Shown here piece after piece: positions 55,813-64,000 of a stretch of DNA of 64,000 nt. The DNA lies in the NCBI GenBank assembly GCA_022457155.1, contig JAJGOT010000157.1:1098501-1162500 (forward strand), read 5' to 3'. Each line of letters begins with the position of its first letter. The stretch's first letter is position 1. Position numbers and translations under genes: made by a program. The DNA is from Cladopsammia gracilis. Its lineage: Eukaryota > Cnidaria > Anthozoa > Scleractinia > Dendrophylliidae. A model generated the notes under the pieces. That model was not told the DNA's origin. It did not search any database and worked only from the letters and a program-made list of their open reading frames with translations.

Positions 55813-58800
55813 TTAGTTGTTAATAGCATAATGTCCATATGCGTGACTTGTCGCACCATTATCGTGAATATACCGCTTATCATCGAAGCAAGATAATGAC
55901 ACTTTATTAAGCTCATAGCTTCCAAGTTGATGCTTATTGCTTCGGATTGTTTTCATTGTATGATACATTTGCTTGTTATTAAATAGAACCTATTTATAAT
56001 TTTCATGTTTGATGTCATTTTTTATGATATTCTTTTTAATTCCTTTGGCAGTCTTCCCACCGTTATCATTGTCTTTTATGTAGCTATACATTTTTGATCT
56101 TAATCCAACGAATTCACATATAGGAACTCCTGCGGCTTCATCTTTGAATTTGCCGATTACTTTTTTATTTGTCTTATCAAAATACGGTGAGCTTTCAGGG
56201 TAGTCGCTGTTATCAAATTTGTCTTTATCATTCCAAAAGTTTTTATATACATCTTCAGCTTCAATTTCATAAGTCAGAGAGTCTGTATCAGTGAATAATA
56301 ACTTAGCTTTGTCTCCATACTTCTTTTTGATGTAGTTATAATGAAAATCATACATTAATGTCTTACTAAGATCTAGGATACACATACCCACATATGCCGG
56401 CCTGTTTAGGGTTAGTGTTTCTTTGATCTTATGAACGGTTACAAGGTTTTCATTGAAGATCTTACTACTTACATATGTTGGTTTAGCAGCCATTTTTAAT
56501 AGTTTCTTTTCATCAGTTACTAATCTGACATCTACTCTCTTTCTGATATTTTCCATTGTTTTTCCAAATACTGAATTATTCATAAGTTTGAAGAAATCTT
56601 TCTCAAAAGCATTTTTTGCATTAGTTCTTTTCTGAGTGTTGAAATCAATATATTGCTTCAACCATGTAGACTGATCAAATTCTAATACTCGATGAACTTT
56701 TGTTACTTTTAATCCAAGATCTGTATATAATTGAAGGTTTCTATAGTGTAGAACATATTTTTCTTTGTTTCTTAATGTTGGAATCAGTTTTTGTACTATA
56801 CCTGTTGATATATTATATTTGGTAGCTATTTTTTTACAATACCCAGATAGCATATCTTTATTTACACAAACCCTCTCAGCAGCTAGTGGATAGTCGTTAT
56901 GAAGGTCATGCAACTCTTTGGGGTATTCTAAATCAACTTCTAATATTAAACCTTTTTTGCTGTTTTCATAAGATTGTATTTAGCTAAATCTATGTTGTTA
57001 ATCTGTTTATCTGTCATCCATCTAAAACCACCAGTTGGTAGGTATTGTGACATAGCCCAACCATATAAATTATTTGCGTCTAGATACATGATATACTTTG
57101 AGGGCGCCTTCTCATCGTATGTTTTCATGTATTTATTGTTAGCTTTACCGTATCGATTGGCTATATATGATATACCACCCCTCATACCTTTTTCAATAAA
57201 TTGAAACATATCAATGTCAGTCATTGGTTCCAATTTGATATCAGTCATTTTTAGCATAGCATCCCATGACAAACCAGGAGATGTGAAATAATGACATGGA
57301 TCAAGTTTATAGTATTCTAAGTATGTTCTCCTAAAGGATTCAAACACATCGACTAATAGAAGGATGTCAGATTTCAAATACAAGTCATGATACTCACCCA
57401 TTGTTTTAAGCATGAATGTTTCCCATACAGTCTGAGCATGTTGATAATCTTTATTGCTTATATGCTCATTATTCATGATACTAAAAAAGTCTTCTTTTGT
57501 TGGTAGTTTTTCATTGAATTTATCAAAATTGTCCATATAATCATAAGGGTAGACCCCCTTTTGTGCCATTAAATCAAGCTTTTTACCTTTGAATTTTTGA
57601 GAGGTATATTTTAATGATTCTTTTGGTAGATACTCACTAGTTTTTCCAAACTAGAGCTCATAAATTGGAAACTATCAATAAAGGTCAGATGATTACCAAG
57701 CATGAAAGCCATATATTTCTCCATGTTATTAGGAATTGCATTGATGTTCATTTGACACTTTTCACCTTTCGTATTTGTATATGTATGCTTCTTGACTATT
57801 TCACCAATCTCTTGCATTATAAAATGGCTGTCATACCCACGGAGATTATGGAATATAACAGGAATTTTTATCTCTGCTGGATTTACTCTAAGTTTTAGAT
57901 TACATTCTTGATGAGCTGATCCTCTATACTGACCAGTAATATGACAGTGATCTCTAACTTGAATGTCTTTTTCAGTATATTTTTTATCACAAATGTGACA
58001 TTCTTTAGCTTTTTGAAATTCTTTTTCATCTTTTTTAGTCGTTTTTAATGGTTTGTTAAATTCTTTTTTCATAACCTTCTTGCAATATTTGACTTCTTCT
58101 AGCATAGCTTCCATAAATTTGTATACGGCTTTTTCACCTCTGTAAATTTGTATTGGTTTGGTATTTTTATCATCATAACAACAAACGACCTTATATCCAT
58201 AACTACAGTCCGTATGCTTCTGATAAGCCTCTGTGTGTGATTTATCATTATTGGGTTGACAACCATGTATTTTTTCAGTAATAGCCTCAAAATCTGCATA
58301 AATAACAAATGGTACTGGTAGTTGTTTATGGAAATTATTGAATTTTAATATGTTGTCATTTTTTGCTGGCATTTTTATGGCTTGTTTTCCATTTATTATG
58401 ATGCAATTTTCTTTATGATTTAATAATACTCTTTCACTACTGAAACATTGTAAACAATACATACAAAAATGCTTTCTATGTTCATGTTTTGTTTGATTGT
58501 ACATAAATTTATTGAAGTCTTTTATTAATACATAATGTTTGTTTTCACCTTCTGTGATCAATAATAAATGCATTTGATCTTCAAATTTTTCTTGGGATAT
58601 GTAAATAGGAAATGGTTGTTTTTCTTCATATCCAAATACATTGATATTGATATTATTGTTTCTCAATTTTATTATACTGTTTTTGATTGACTGGAAATTC
58701 AATTCCTGAGTAATTCAACTTTTCAATAAATTCTTTATCACATTTTTTAATTCTCTGCGGGTATTTTTCTTGGGGATTCAACTGTCTGATGTGACACCAC

Positions 58801-59593
58801 CTAAAGCATTCATTATCCTCATTTTTCATATTTATCAATCCCTTTGCACTGTTTCTGAGTTCTTGTGGTAGTTTAATGTATGAAGAGCCTCTCATTGGTT
58901 GATATTTTACTATGTTAATATAATGATTATCAAGCGATTTAACAGTCCAACCAGACCCTTCAGATATCCATTGAGCTATCTTATTCAAGATTTGCTGTTT
59001 TGACAATTGTAGTGATTTAGTAATTTCTAGATTATTTATGATTGTTTGAGCTAGACTGTTGAAATATGCGGTCTTATACACTATTTCTCCGTCTGACATG
59101 TTACCTTAAGCGTTTCAACAAATTTCAGTCCTTTCATCGATGTTAATATGTTTATGAGCTGGTATTCAATACCCTTTCTAGTGTTTTGTAGTTGAACTAA
59201 TGGGTCTTTATCGTTTTTAATTGTGATTTCATAGGATTTAGTATAACCTTTTAGAGCTTTGTCTGTTTGCTCTATTTTAGTTCTTGGAGCAGGAACTGGT
59301 TTTTCTGCAACTGACTTTTTAGTTCTAGGTGCTGGAACTGGTTTATCCCTGAATTCCAATGGTGGAAGAATTATATTGTTTTCATAATCTTGAACCATTT
59401 AATTTACACTCTTACGAGGTGCTGGCACTGGTTTGTAAGTTCTTGGTGTTGGAACTGCTTTGGTATCATCTACCACGATAATTTCAGGTTTTTTCTTCTC
59501 TTGCTTTAATAGCAATTTTATGAGTTGAGATTTACTAAGTTTTTTAAGATCGCTCTTGTTCATATCTATAAGGTTAGATTTTTCTGATTTCAT
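55813..59593 (-). pseudogene. Protein-primed DNA polymerase B, element B
   Basis: About 1,250 codons if whole. N-terminus: SAP-like (NKSDLKKLSKSQLIKLLLKQ), then PVPAPRTKK-type Pro repeats. Exonuclease: VIYADFEA (intact) and FHNLRGYDSHF. A Cys/His cluster VRDHCHITGQYRGSAHQ follows. Polymerase: YLDANNLYGWAM, KLMNNSVFGKTMEN and FTDTDSL are all intact. Breaks: stop at 59399-59401; frame changes at about 59090, 58660, 57640 and 56950; stop at 55990-55992, after which the true C-terminus stays open in frame to TAA 55813-55815. Two of the frame changes fall in A-runs. All catalytic residues survive, so decay is recent or the breaks are assembly errors. It is the last gene of the cluster, with its own TATATA-type start region. 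Confidence 0.88.
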
Positions 59594-59692
59594 ATATATA
59601 TATTAATTCTATAGATATTCTTTTAAATAGTTTGCATTGATGCGTTTAAGTGTGGTCAAGAATTCAAATGATCCAATTGAATCCTTTAAACT
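59594..59692 (-). promoter_or_regulatory. Upstream motif P1 (polymerase gene)
   Basis: Reading on minus: GATGCGT-like text, TTTAAAAGAATATCTATAGA, then TATATATA ending at the ATG. Almost identical over about 95 bases to P2 at 60687-60790. Confidence 0.7.
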
Positions 59693-59708
59693 ATATTTAG
59701 ATATTTAT

Positions 59709-60204
59709 TTACTTTAGCATGTAATATATCATTTCCTCTACCTGTTTTCGGTCTTCTGTACTTAATAGTACATCTCCGGAATCATTTCGTATGATATAGC
59801 GTGATTTACCTTTTTGAATTGTGACACCACTCTGTCGTTCATAAATGAATTCAGGATGTCTTGCACCAACTGCTTTTGCGTCTAGTTTGTCTAAAATTTG
59901 GTTAATGTACTTTTTTACTTGTGCGTCATTAATTTCGTTATTTAATAACATTTCGAGTTGTTGTTTATTGGGTATATTTTTCTTTATCGATTTAGTTTTT
60001 TTCGTGGATGGATTGGTTTTCTTCACCTTGTTTTTTTTTCAATAAGTGAATGAAATGTTGATGATTTTTTAGTATGACATTTTCTACTTCAGCACGCTTT
60101 AATTTGGAGACTTGAAACCCTTTTTTAATGTTTAGGACTTCTTTCTTTAACTCTTTAACAGTGAAGTTTTTGATATGATTTTTTAATTGATCAATTTTTT
60201 CCAT
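59709..60204 (-). pseudogene. SAP-like DNA-binding protein (one frame break)
   Basis: ATG at 60204 directly follows TTATAT; the frame is open upstream to 60243 but that part lacks support. N-terminus: HIKNFTVKELKKEVLNIKKG, then LKRAEVENVIL, a helix-extended-loop-helix of SAP type. The C-terminal half is lysine-rich and then mixed (RHPEFIYERQSGVTIQKGKS), ending in an alpha-helix. A run of nine A at about 60030-60040 shifts the frame; the two open parts overlap there. About 165 residues if whole. Probably binds element DNA; function inferred only from the domain. Confidence 0.55.
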
Positions 60205-60220
60205 ATATAATAACTGTATA

Positions 60221-60686
60221 TTATAATTCACGTATTTTGGCACGATATTCTAACAAATTAGGTAAATCCCCTATTTTTAACCCATAATCATAAGGTCTGA
60301 AACCATTCTCATGTAACCATATGGCCTTATTCATTTTTTTTCTGATGGTTAGATTTGTTAGAGCTTCTTCAACTGTTGTATTTATATAATATTCTAGTTT
60401 TATTTTGTCATTTTTAAATGTTAATAGATTTTTTCTGATACTACTTAATATCAGTTTATGTTTTAGAGCTGCATTTTTTAGTCTTTATAAATGTTTTTCT
60501 ATCTTTACTTTTTTCGTATCCCGGCATACCTGGTTCATAGTGAGATAGCTTAGGTAGACTGTCAATGAAAATAAAATGGTTAAATTTACTATATAATGAG
60601 TTACTAACTGGTTTAAAATCCCACCCAGCACCAAAATATACCAAAGTGTATCCCTTCGTCTTTTTAGTTGAGTTTTCTGATTTCAT
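60221..60686 (-). pseudogene. Rossmann-like protein, function unknown (one frame break)
   Basis: ATG 60686 in a TATATATG context. TLVYFGAGWDFKPV is a strand, glycine-loop, helix start, followed by FNHFIFIDSLP, a strand ending in an acid. Together they resemble the nucleotide/SAM-binding half of a Rossmann methyltransferase. The frame breaks at about 60470-60485; the other frame continues (RKKMNKAIWLHENGFRPYDY) to TAA 60221-60223. About 155 residues if whole, short for a full methyltransferase. The stop lies 16 bases before the SAP-like gene. Confidence 0.5.
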
Positions 60687-60790
60687 ATATATATTAATTC
60701 TATAGATATTCTTTTAAATAGTTTGCATTGATGCGTTTAAGTGTGGTCAAGAATTCAAATGATCCAATTGAATGGATCCTTTGAACTGTG
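60687..60790 (-). promoter_or_regulatory. Upstream motif P2 (Rossmann-like gene)
   Basis: Same 95-base text as P1, including TTTAAAAGAATATCTATAGA and TATATATA. Identity extends into the first codons of both genes (ATGAAATCAGAAAA). Confidence 0.7.
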
Positions 60791-60795
60791 AAAGA

Positions 60796-61005
60796 TTATT
60801 GTTTGTTTTGTGATTCCATGTTTCTGGTATGCTTTTTCGTTTTCAGGTGACACCATTTTCCGGCAAGTGTGTAATTGCGTCCCGTGTTGCAAATGTTACA
60901 ATACCATTCTTTATTTAACATGCATAAGGTTTTACGTCTTTTCAGTTCTTTTGGTGTGAAAACTTTTGGTCTGCCTCGACCTCTCTTGACATTCTGATTT
61001 TCCAT
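60796..61005 (-). CDS. AT-hook / C2H2 zinc-finger small protein
   Basis: 69 residues, ATG 61005. KRGRGRPKVF near the start is a textbook AT-hook (core RGRP). Residues about 35-60 read YCNICNTGRNYTLAGKWCHL then KTKKH, a Cys2-His2 finger. Probably a minor-groove DNA-binding regulator or chromatin-like protein of the element. The frame is intact. Confidence 0.75.
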   Translation of the reverse strand: MENQNVKRGRGRPKVFTPKELKRRKTLCMLNKEWYCNICNTGRNYTLAGKWCHLKTKKHTRNMESQNKQ

Positions 61006-61067
61006 TTCTATATAATACTATAGATATTCTTTTAAATAGTTTGCATTGATGCGTTTAAATATAGCCA
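61006..61067 (-). promoter_or_regulatory. Upstream motif P3 (AT-hook gene)
   Basis: TTTAAAAGAATATCTATAGT then ATTATATAG before the ATG, followed upstream by the same GATGCGT-containing text as P1 and P2, shorter. Confidence 0.7.
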
Positions 61068-61226
61068 GAAACATTAATATTTTTGGCTACCAATGAATAG
61101 CGAATGCAAAGATATAAATATCTCAGAAATTTCTGGGATACTTGTAAATAGTAACATCTCTTTAAAACAATTTTGTATATCCCTTTAAATCCCTGATTAG
61201 TGTTCTAATGTTACTGATTGTATTTT
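61068..61226. other. Short non-coding gap
   Basis: AT-rich; nothing seen beyond the far end of P3. Confidence 0.4.
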
Positions 61227-61613
61227 TTAAACCCATGTGCCCTGGATCAGATGAATATTTCTACATCTTTCCAAATCCGCGTTGCTGCTTGTTTTTGTTG
61301 TGCTAGATATACTATTTTCTTGTTTGAGATATTTAATATTATCCATTTTGGTGGTTTTTAAAACGTCATATGAATTGTCATATCGATCAAGTTCCACGTC
61401 ATTTATAATGCATTTTATTAGATCTTTCAATGTGATATCATCATCCATTTCTTCTATCTTACGCGTGTATAAATTCATCAATCGTCTTTTATGAGATAAC
61501 CAATTGATTCGTTTATTATGTGTTTCTATTTGCTCCTCTAAAATAGCTATCTCTTTTTCATGGTAGATTATTTTTTCTAATATTTCAGATGAATAATTTT
61601 TGAAGTTTTCCAT
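61227..61613 (-). CDS. Coiled-coil protein, function unknown
   Basis: 128 residues, ATG 61613. Residues about 10-60 form a heptad-like helix (KIIYHEKEIAILEEQIETHN) and then basic NKRINWLSHKRRLMN. The C-terminus is Ser/Thr-rich. Starts 13 bases after the integrase stop, with a start motif in the gap. Not recognised. Confidence 0.65.
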   Translation of the reverse strand: MENFKNYSSEILEKIIYHEKEIAILEEQIETHNKRINWLSHKRRLMNLYTRKIEEMDDDITLKDLIKCIINDVELDRYDNSYDVLKTTKMDNIKYLKQENSISSTTKTSSNADLERCRNIHLIQGTWV

Positions 61614-61642
61614 ATTTGTATATATGTTAGATATTTTTAACG
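61614..61642 (-). promoter_or_regulatory. Upstream motif P4 (coiled-coil gene)
   Basis: AAAAATATCTAACATATATA a few bases before the ATG; it overlaps the end of the integrase gene. Shares ATATCTA with P1-P3 and P5. Confidence 0.6.
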
Positions 61643-62571
61643 TCCTTTAGAGGTACCCATGAATTGAACTCTTTTGGATAACCAGACCATGATACCAAAG
61701 CTTGTTTCTTTTTATAATCTCGTTTGATGACCTTATCAATACGAAAAATATCTTGTTTAGCTTTCAATAACTCCTGTTGATAGAAAGATCCTTCTATTGA
61801 TTCATCATTGAGATCTTTTAATTTGTAAGTTATAGGATTAGTGTATTGTATCTTATCGACTGTAAACACTTCTTCAGTCCAGTTTGGTGTATAACCCTTG
61901 TCGAACACATTCCGTTTATACTTAGATATTCGAACTTTATCACCAACTTTGAATTTTGGTTTATATGATAATAGTTCCGTATCATATAGATTGAAATAAA
62001 CAGTTCCTTCATTCTTTTTCATAGATGCTTCAATAGGTTTCATTTTAATACTTGAATGCTTTGTACTGTTGTATTCATTTAATAGTTTTGGTAACATGTC
62101 TAAATATTGTGTTGTATTTTGAGCTGTAAATTGTTTCCACATTTTAGATTTTAATGTTCTGTTAAATCTCTCAATAATAACAGCTTTACCTTCATTGAAA
62201 GTAGAATACATCTCAATATTATTTTTCTTTAGCCAGTCTTTGAAAGTTTTATTATAGAATTCAGACCCTTGGTCTACCCAAACAAATTTAGGTTTCCGTT
62301 TGGATTTTTTAATAACATCATCAAATGATTCAGTAATTGTATTACCTGTTTTATTTTTAATAGGGATGCTCCAAGCAAATTTCGAAAACACATCAATGAT
62401 GTTTAACAAATATCTATATCCTTTATTCCATTTTGAAAACTTCTGCATTTCTACAAGGTCAGCGCTCCAAATATCATTTATTCCATTAACAATAACACGT
62501 CTCTTTTGAAATTTCCGTTTGATTGGTTTATGTAGTTCATTTGCAAGGAGTTCAGCCCAATCATTACTCAA
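61627..62571 (-). CDS. Retroviral-type (Polinton) integrase with chromodomain
   Basis: About 314 codons. It catalyses strand transfer of element DNA into the host chromosome. DDE core: IWSADLVEMQ (first Asp, about residue 37), FVWVDQGSEFYN (second Asp, about 98) and FNEGKAVIIERFNRT (Glu, about 134), near the D-D-35-E spacing. A C-terminal chromodomain reads KVIKRDYKKKQALVSWSGYP then EFNSWVPL; it could steer integration to modified chromatin. There is no ATG at the start of the frame: codon 1 at 62571 is TTG, and the frame continues upstream in step (after one base) with the PLA2-like gene, suggesting a fusion or a frame break. Confidence 0.9.
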   Translation of the reverse strand: MSNDWAELLANELHKPIKRKFQKRRVIVNGINDIWSADLVEMQKFSKWNKGYRYLLNIIDVFSKFAWSIPIKNKTGNTITESFDDVIKKSKRKPKFVWVDQGSEFYNKTFKDWLKKNNIEMYSTFNEGKAVIIERFNRTLKSKMWKQFTAQNTTQYLDMLPKLLNEYNSTKHSSIKMKPIEASMKKNEGTVYFNLYDTELLSYKPKFKVGDKVRISKYKRNVFDKGYTPNWTEEVFTVDKIQYTNPITYKLKDLNDESIEGSFYQQELLKAKQDIFRIDKVIKRDYKKKQALVSWSGYPKEFNSWVPLKDVKNI

Positions 62572-63035
62572 CTCCTTTTTACGTTTTTTGACTTCCTTTT
62601 AACACCTAATCCAAGTTTTTGTTTTACATCAATCGTGTTTCTAGCCAACCAATGCCCCCATTGTCTTTCATTATACGGTACGTTGTCTAAAGCTTGAACC
62701 ATTTTTCGGTCTGCCTTATTTTTACATTTCCTATCATCCTTGCAGACTGAATAATCGACATCATGTTGCATTGCTATTTCATCAGTTCTTCCTGTAGGTT
62801 GGTCATATATTTCTAATATTTGGCCAGTTGTTGGGTCATATTTCACTTGACTCTTTAAATCATTATATGGGCCAGTATATTTATGACCGGGTAATGTCCA
62901 ACCGCCTTTTGGTTTCGGAAGCTTCCCAATGGCCTTATGAATATCAATCCCACTACCTTTATGCAATGGATCTAGTTTCTTACTAATATCTGAAGTTAAA
63001 CTATCTAAGGCTTGATCCAAATATTTATCAACCAT
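62568..63035 (-). CDS. Phospholipase A2-like protein
   Basis: 155 residues, ATG 63035, 5 bases after the previous stop. GHKYTGPYNDL gives the Ca-loop-like part and DEIAMQHDVDYSVC the catalytic His-Asp with the neighbouring Asp/Tyr. The KCKNKADRKMVQALD helix follows. This is the Phospholip_A2-like/parvovirus VP1 type known in adintoviruses and Polintons, where it is thought to act on endosomal membranes during entry. The catalytic HD pair is present. The C-terminus is Lys/Arg-rich and ends where the integrase frame begins. Confidence 0.85.
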   Translation of the reverse strand: MVDKYLDQALDSLTSDISKKLDPLHKGSGIDIHKAIGKLPKPKGGWTLPGHKYTGPYNDLKSQVKYDPTTGQILEIYDQPTGRTDEIAMQHDVDYSVCKDDRKCKNKADRKMVQALDNVPYNERQWGHWLARNTIDVKQKLGLGVKRKSKNVKRS

Positions 63036-63040
63036 TCCTT

Positions 63041-63354
63041 TTATTTTTTTTTAGCATAACCAGATTTAATTGCCTTTGATGCTCCGATTCTACCTAAATT
63101 ATACAAACCTTTTAAAGCGCTTTTAGCTGCTATTTCACCAAGACTGTGACTACCTTCTATATTTAAAAAGCCCCCATCCTGTGAGGGCTCAATTAGTTTC
63201 CCTGTTTTTGTTTTATAAATTTGGTTTTTGTTATACCACATTCAGCGCAAGTGCATTTCAACATAGTTCGACCATTTTTAGTTTTCACATATCGTTCGCT
63301 TCCTGGAACACATTCAGTGACTTTCTTCTGTTTGACACAATATGATTTTACCAT
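63041..63354 (-). pseudogene. Zinc-ribbon protein (DUF5679-like) with hydrophobic tail; one frame break
   Basis: ATG 63354 follows TATATATA. The N-terminus SYCVKQKKVTEC then TMLKCTCAECG forms two Cys pairs, a zinc ribbon of the kind found in Polinton proteins. Near 63215-63225 the frame slips by one in an A-rich stretch. The second half continues as GGFLNIEGSHSLGEIAAKSA and GLYNLGRIGASKAIKSGYAK, a small-residue helix. About 103 residues if whole. A minor core or membrane-active virion role is possible; inference only. Confidence 0.65.
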
Positions 63355-63383
63355 TATATATATAAGTTAGATATTTCTAAAAT
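63355..63383 (-). promoter_or_regulatory. Upstream motif P5 (zinc-ribbon gene)
   Basis: AGAAATATCTAACTTATATA then TATA and the ATG. It overlaps the 3' end of the protease gene. Closest to P4. Confidence 0.6.
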
Positions 63384-63822
63384 AATGTTGGAGGAATCTC
63401 TCATTCTTCATTGTATCATATATGTCAAATACTTGCAATAAATTATAATACGAATTCCCCTTATTCATTTCGTTCAGAAAGTATAAACAGAAGTAGCCAC
63501 ATGTAGACGTTTTTATGTTTTGGATTTGGTTGTTTTGGTGAAGCAGTGTCATATTCCTTCTTTTCGCATGATTTACGATCTCTTGAAATGGAGGCATACC
63601 AAAACTGTCAAAATAATTTATCACGTTGTCTTTTACATAAGTTGTAACCCAATGAGATCCTCCCATATAACTAGGTTCTAGATTGTAAATAAATAATGCT
63701 TGGCTATGATTATGTGGAACTCTTTCATCCCTTGACAGAACATCACTGATTGGGATGTTTAAATATCTGCACCATTTTATTAGATCATGATTACTTAACG
63801 GGATGTCTTTGTGGAATTTCGG
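63367..63822 (-). CDS. Adenain-like cysteine protease
   Basis: The frame is open from at least 63822 to the stop at 63367-63369. Residues IPLSNHDLIKWCRYLNIPI, then LFIYNLEP, GGSHWVTTYV (catalytic His), NYFDSFGMPPFQEI (catalytic Asp), NNQIQNI (oxyanion Gln) and TSTCGYFCLYFLN (catalytic Cys) follow adenovirus protease order. About 150 residues, slightly short. It would cleave virion precursors. No ATG is seen at the N-terminal edge (63822 or above), and a possible internal ATG at 63666 would drop conserved text, so the start is uncertain. It follows the upstream gene's stop by a few bases. Confidence 0.88.
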   Translation of the reverse strand, partial: PKFHKDIPLSNHDLIKWCRYLNIPISDVLSRDERVPHNHSQALFIYNLEPSYMGGSHWVTTYVKDNVINYFDSFGMPPFQEIVNHAKRRNMTLLHQNNQIQNIKTSTCGYFCLYFLNEMNKGNSYYNLLQVFDIYDTMKNERFLQHYFRNI

Positions 63823-63824
63823 TT

Positions 63825-64000
63825 TTACAGTATTGCCCCTAGAAGTGGAATACCGTTGAACGGTGAGTTTTTTCCTAATAGCAAGCCTTCGCCTCTTTTG
63901 GTTGTCTTTTTCTTTGGAGCTTTTTTTTTTGTCCCCATACCGATCATATTACCAGGCCAATTCCCAAAAAATGGAGGTGGTGGTCTATATGCACCTATTC
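63825..64000 (-). CDS. 3' end of an unidentified element gene (partial)
   Basis: About 58 codons enter from the right edge and end at TAA 63825-63827. Pro-rich (RPPPPFFGNWPGNMIGMG), then lysine-rich (KKKAPKKKTTKRGEG), then NSPFNGIPLLGAIL at the C-terminus. It resembles a basic virion protein tail. Too short to identify. Confidence 0.6.
   Translation of the reverse strand, partial: IGAYRPPPPFFGNWPGNMIGMGTKKKAPKKKTTKRGEGLLLGKNSPFNGIPLLGAIL

Larger units (their letters stand above)
55813..64000. mobile_element. Element B: Polinton/adintovirus-like element (incomplete at right edge)
   Basis: Ten minus-strand genes are packed with gaps of 5-220 bases: adenain-like protease, zinc-ribbon protein, PLA2-like protein, chromodomain integrase, coiled-coil protein, AT-hook/C2H2 protein, Rossmann-like protein, SAP-like protein and DNA polymerase B, plus the 3' end of a further gene at 63825-64000. 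Integrase with PolB and protease defines Polintons/adintoviruses, which integrate via the integrase and replicate by protein priming. Capsid and packaging ATPase genes would lie beyond the window. At least six frame breaks are seen. Confidence 0.85.

Noticed and set aside
56946..57569. Programmed frameshifting in the element B polymerase
   Set aside because: The several breaks differ in direction and context and mostly sit in simple A-runs; there is no slippery site with a conserved downstream structure.

Overview
This is eukaryotic nuclear DNA. It is AT-rich, full of introns, repeats and transposons, and has no prokaryote-style gene packing except inside the viral-type elements at the right. 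A GABA-B-type receptor gene, Penelope-like and non-LTR retroelements, many foldback MITEs, a tRNA-derived SINE and Polinton/adintovirus-like elements together suggest a cnidarian, most likely a stony coral. The species call is inference.

Left part (1-9.6 kb): no protein gene seen. It holds several perfect or near-perfect foldback elements (4512-5289, 6960-7041, 8025-8250) and short tandem repeats.

Host gene (9.6-29.9 kb, + strand): a 17-exon class C GPCR close to metabotropic GABA-B receptors. It has a signal peptide, a Venus-flytrap ligand-binding region, a 7TM domain and a cytoplasmic tail. Splice sites and phases agree throughout, giving about 894 residues. Two exons each carry one surplus base that breaks the frame. 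A second in-phase terminal exon at 29731-29900 suggests an alternative C-terminus. Its introns contain a 1.4 kb foldback transposon with a Tc1/IS630-like DDE transposase remnant, a SINE, a LINE tail, minisatellites and a hAT-like MITE.

Transposon graveyard (31.8-47.2 kb): an RNase H-bearing LINE interrupted by a second LINE with a 523-aa RT open frame; two LINE C-termini ending in (AAT)n; Penelope-like fragments, one with a GIY-YIG endonuclease domain; a poly(A)-tailed LINE fragment; and several foldbacks and segmental duplications.

Viral-type elements (47.2-64 kb). Element A (47.2-54.9 kb) has a decayed protein-primed DNA polymerase B on +, an unknown 409-aa protein, a small acidic protein, a 150-aa membrane protein and a tail-fibre-like protein. 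Element B (about 55-64 kb, running off the right edge) is a tight minus-strand cluster: DNA polymerase B, SAP-like protein, Rossmann-like protein, AT-hook/zinc-finger protein, coiled-coil protein, chromodomain integrase, PLA2-like protein, zinc-ribbon protein, adenain-like protease and the end of one more gene. Five of these genes share an ATATCTA plus TATATA motif just before the start codon. The gene set is that of a Polinton/adintovirus. Capsid and ATPase genes are not in the window. Many frames in B are broken at A-runs, so recent decay and assembly error cannot be told apart here.
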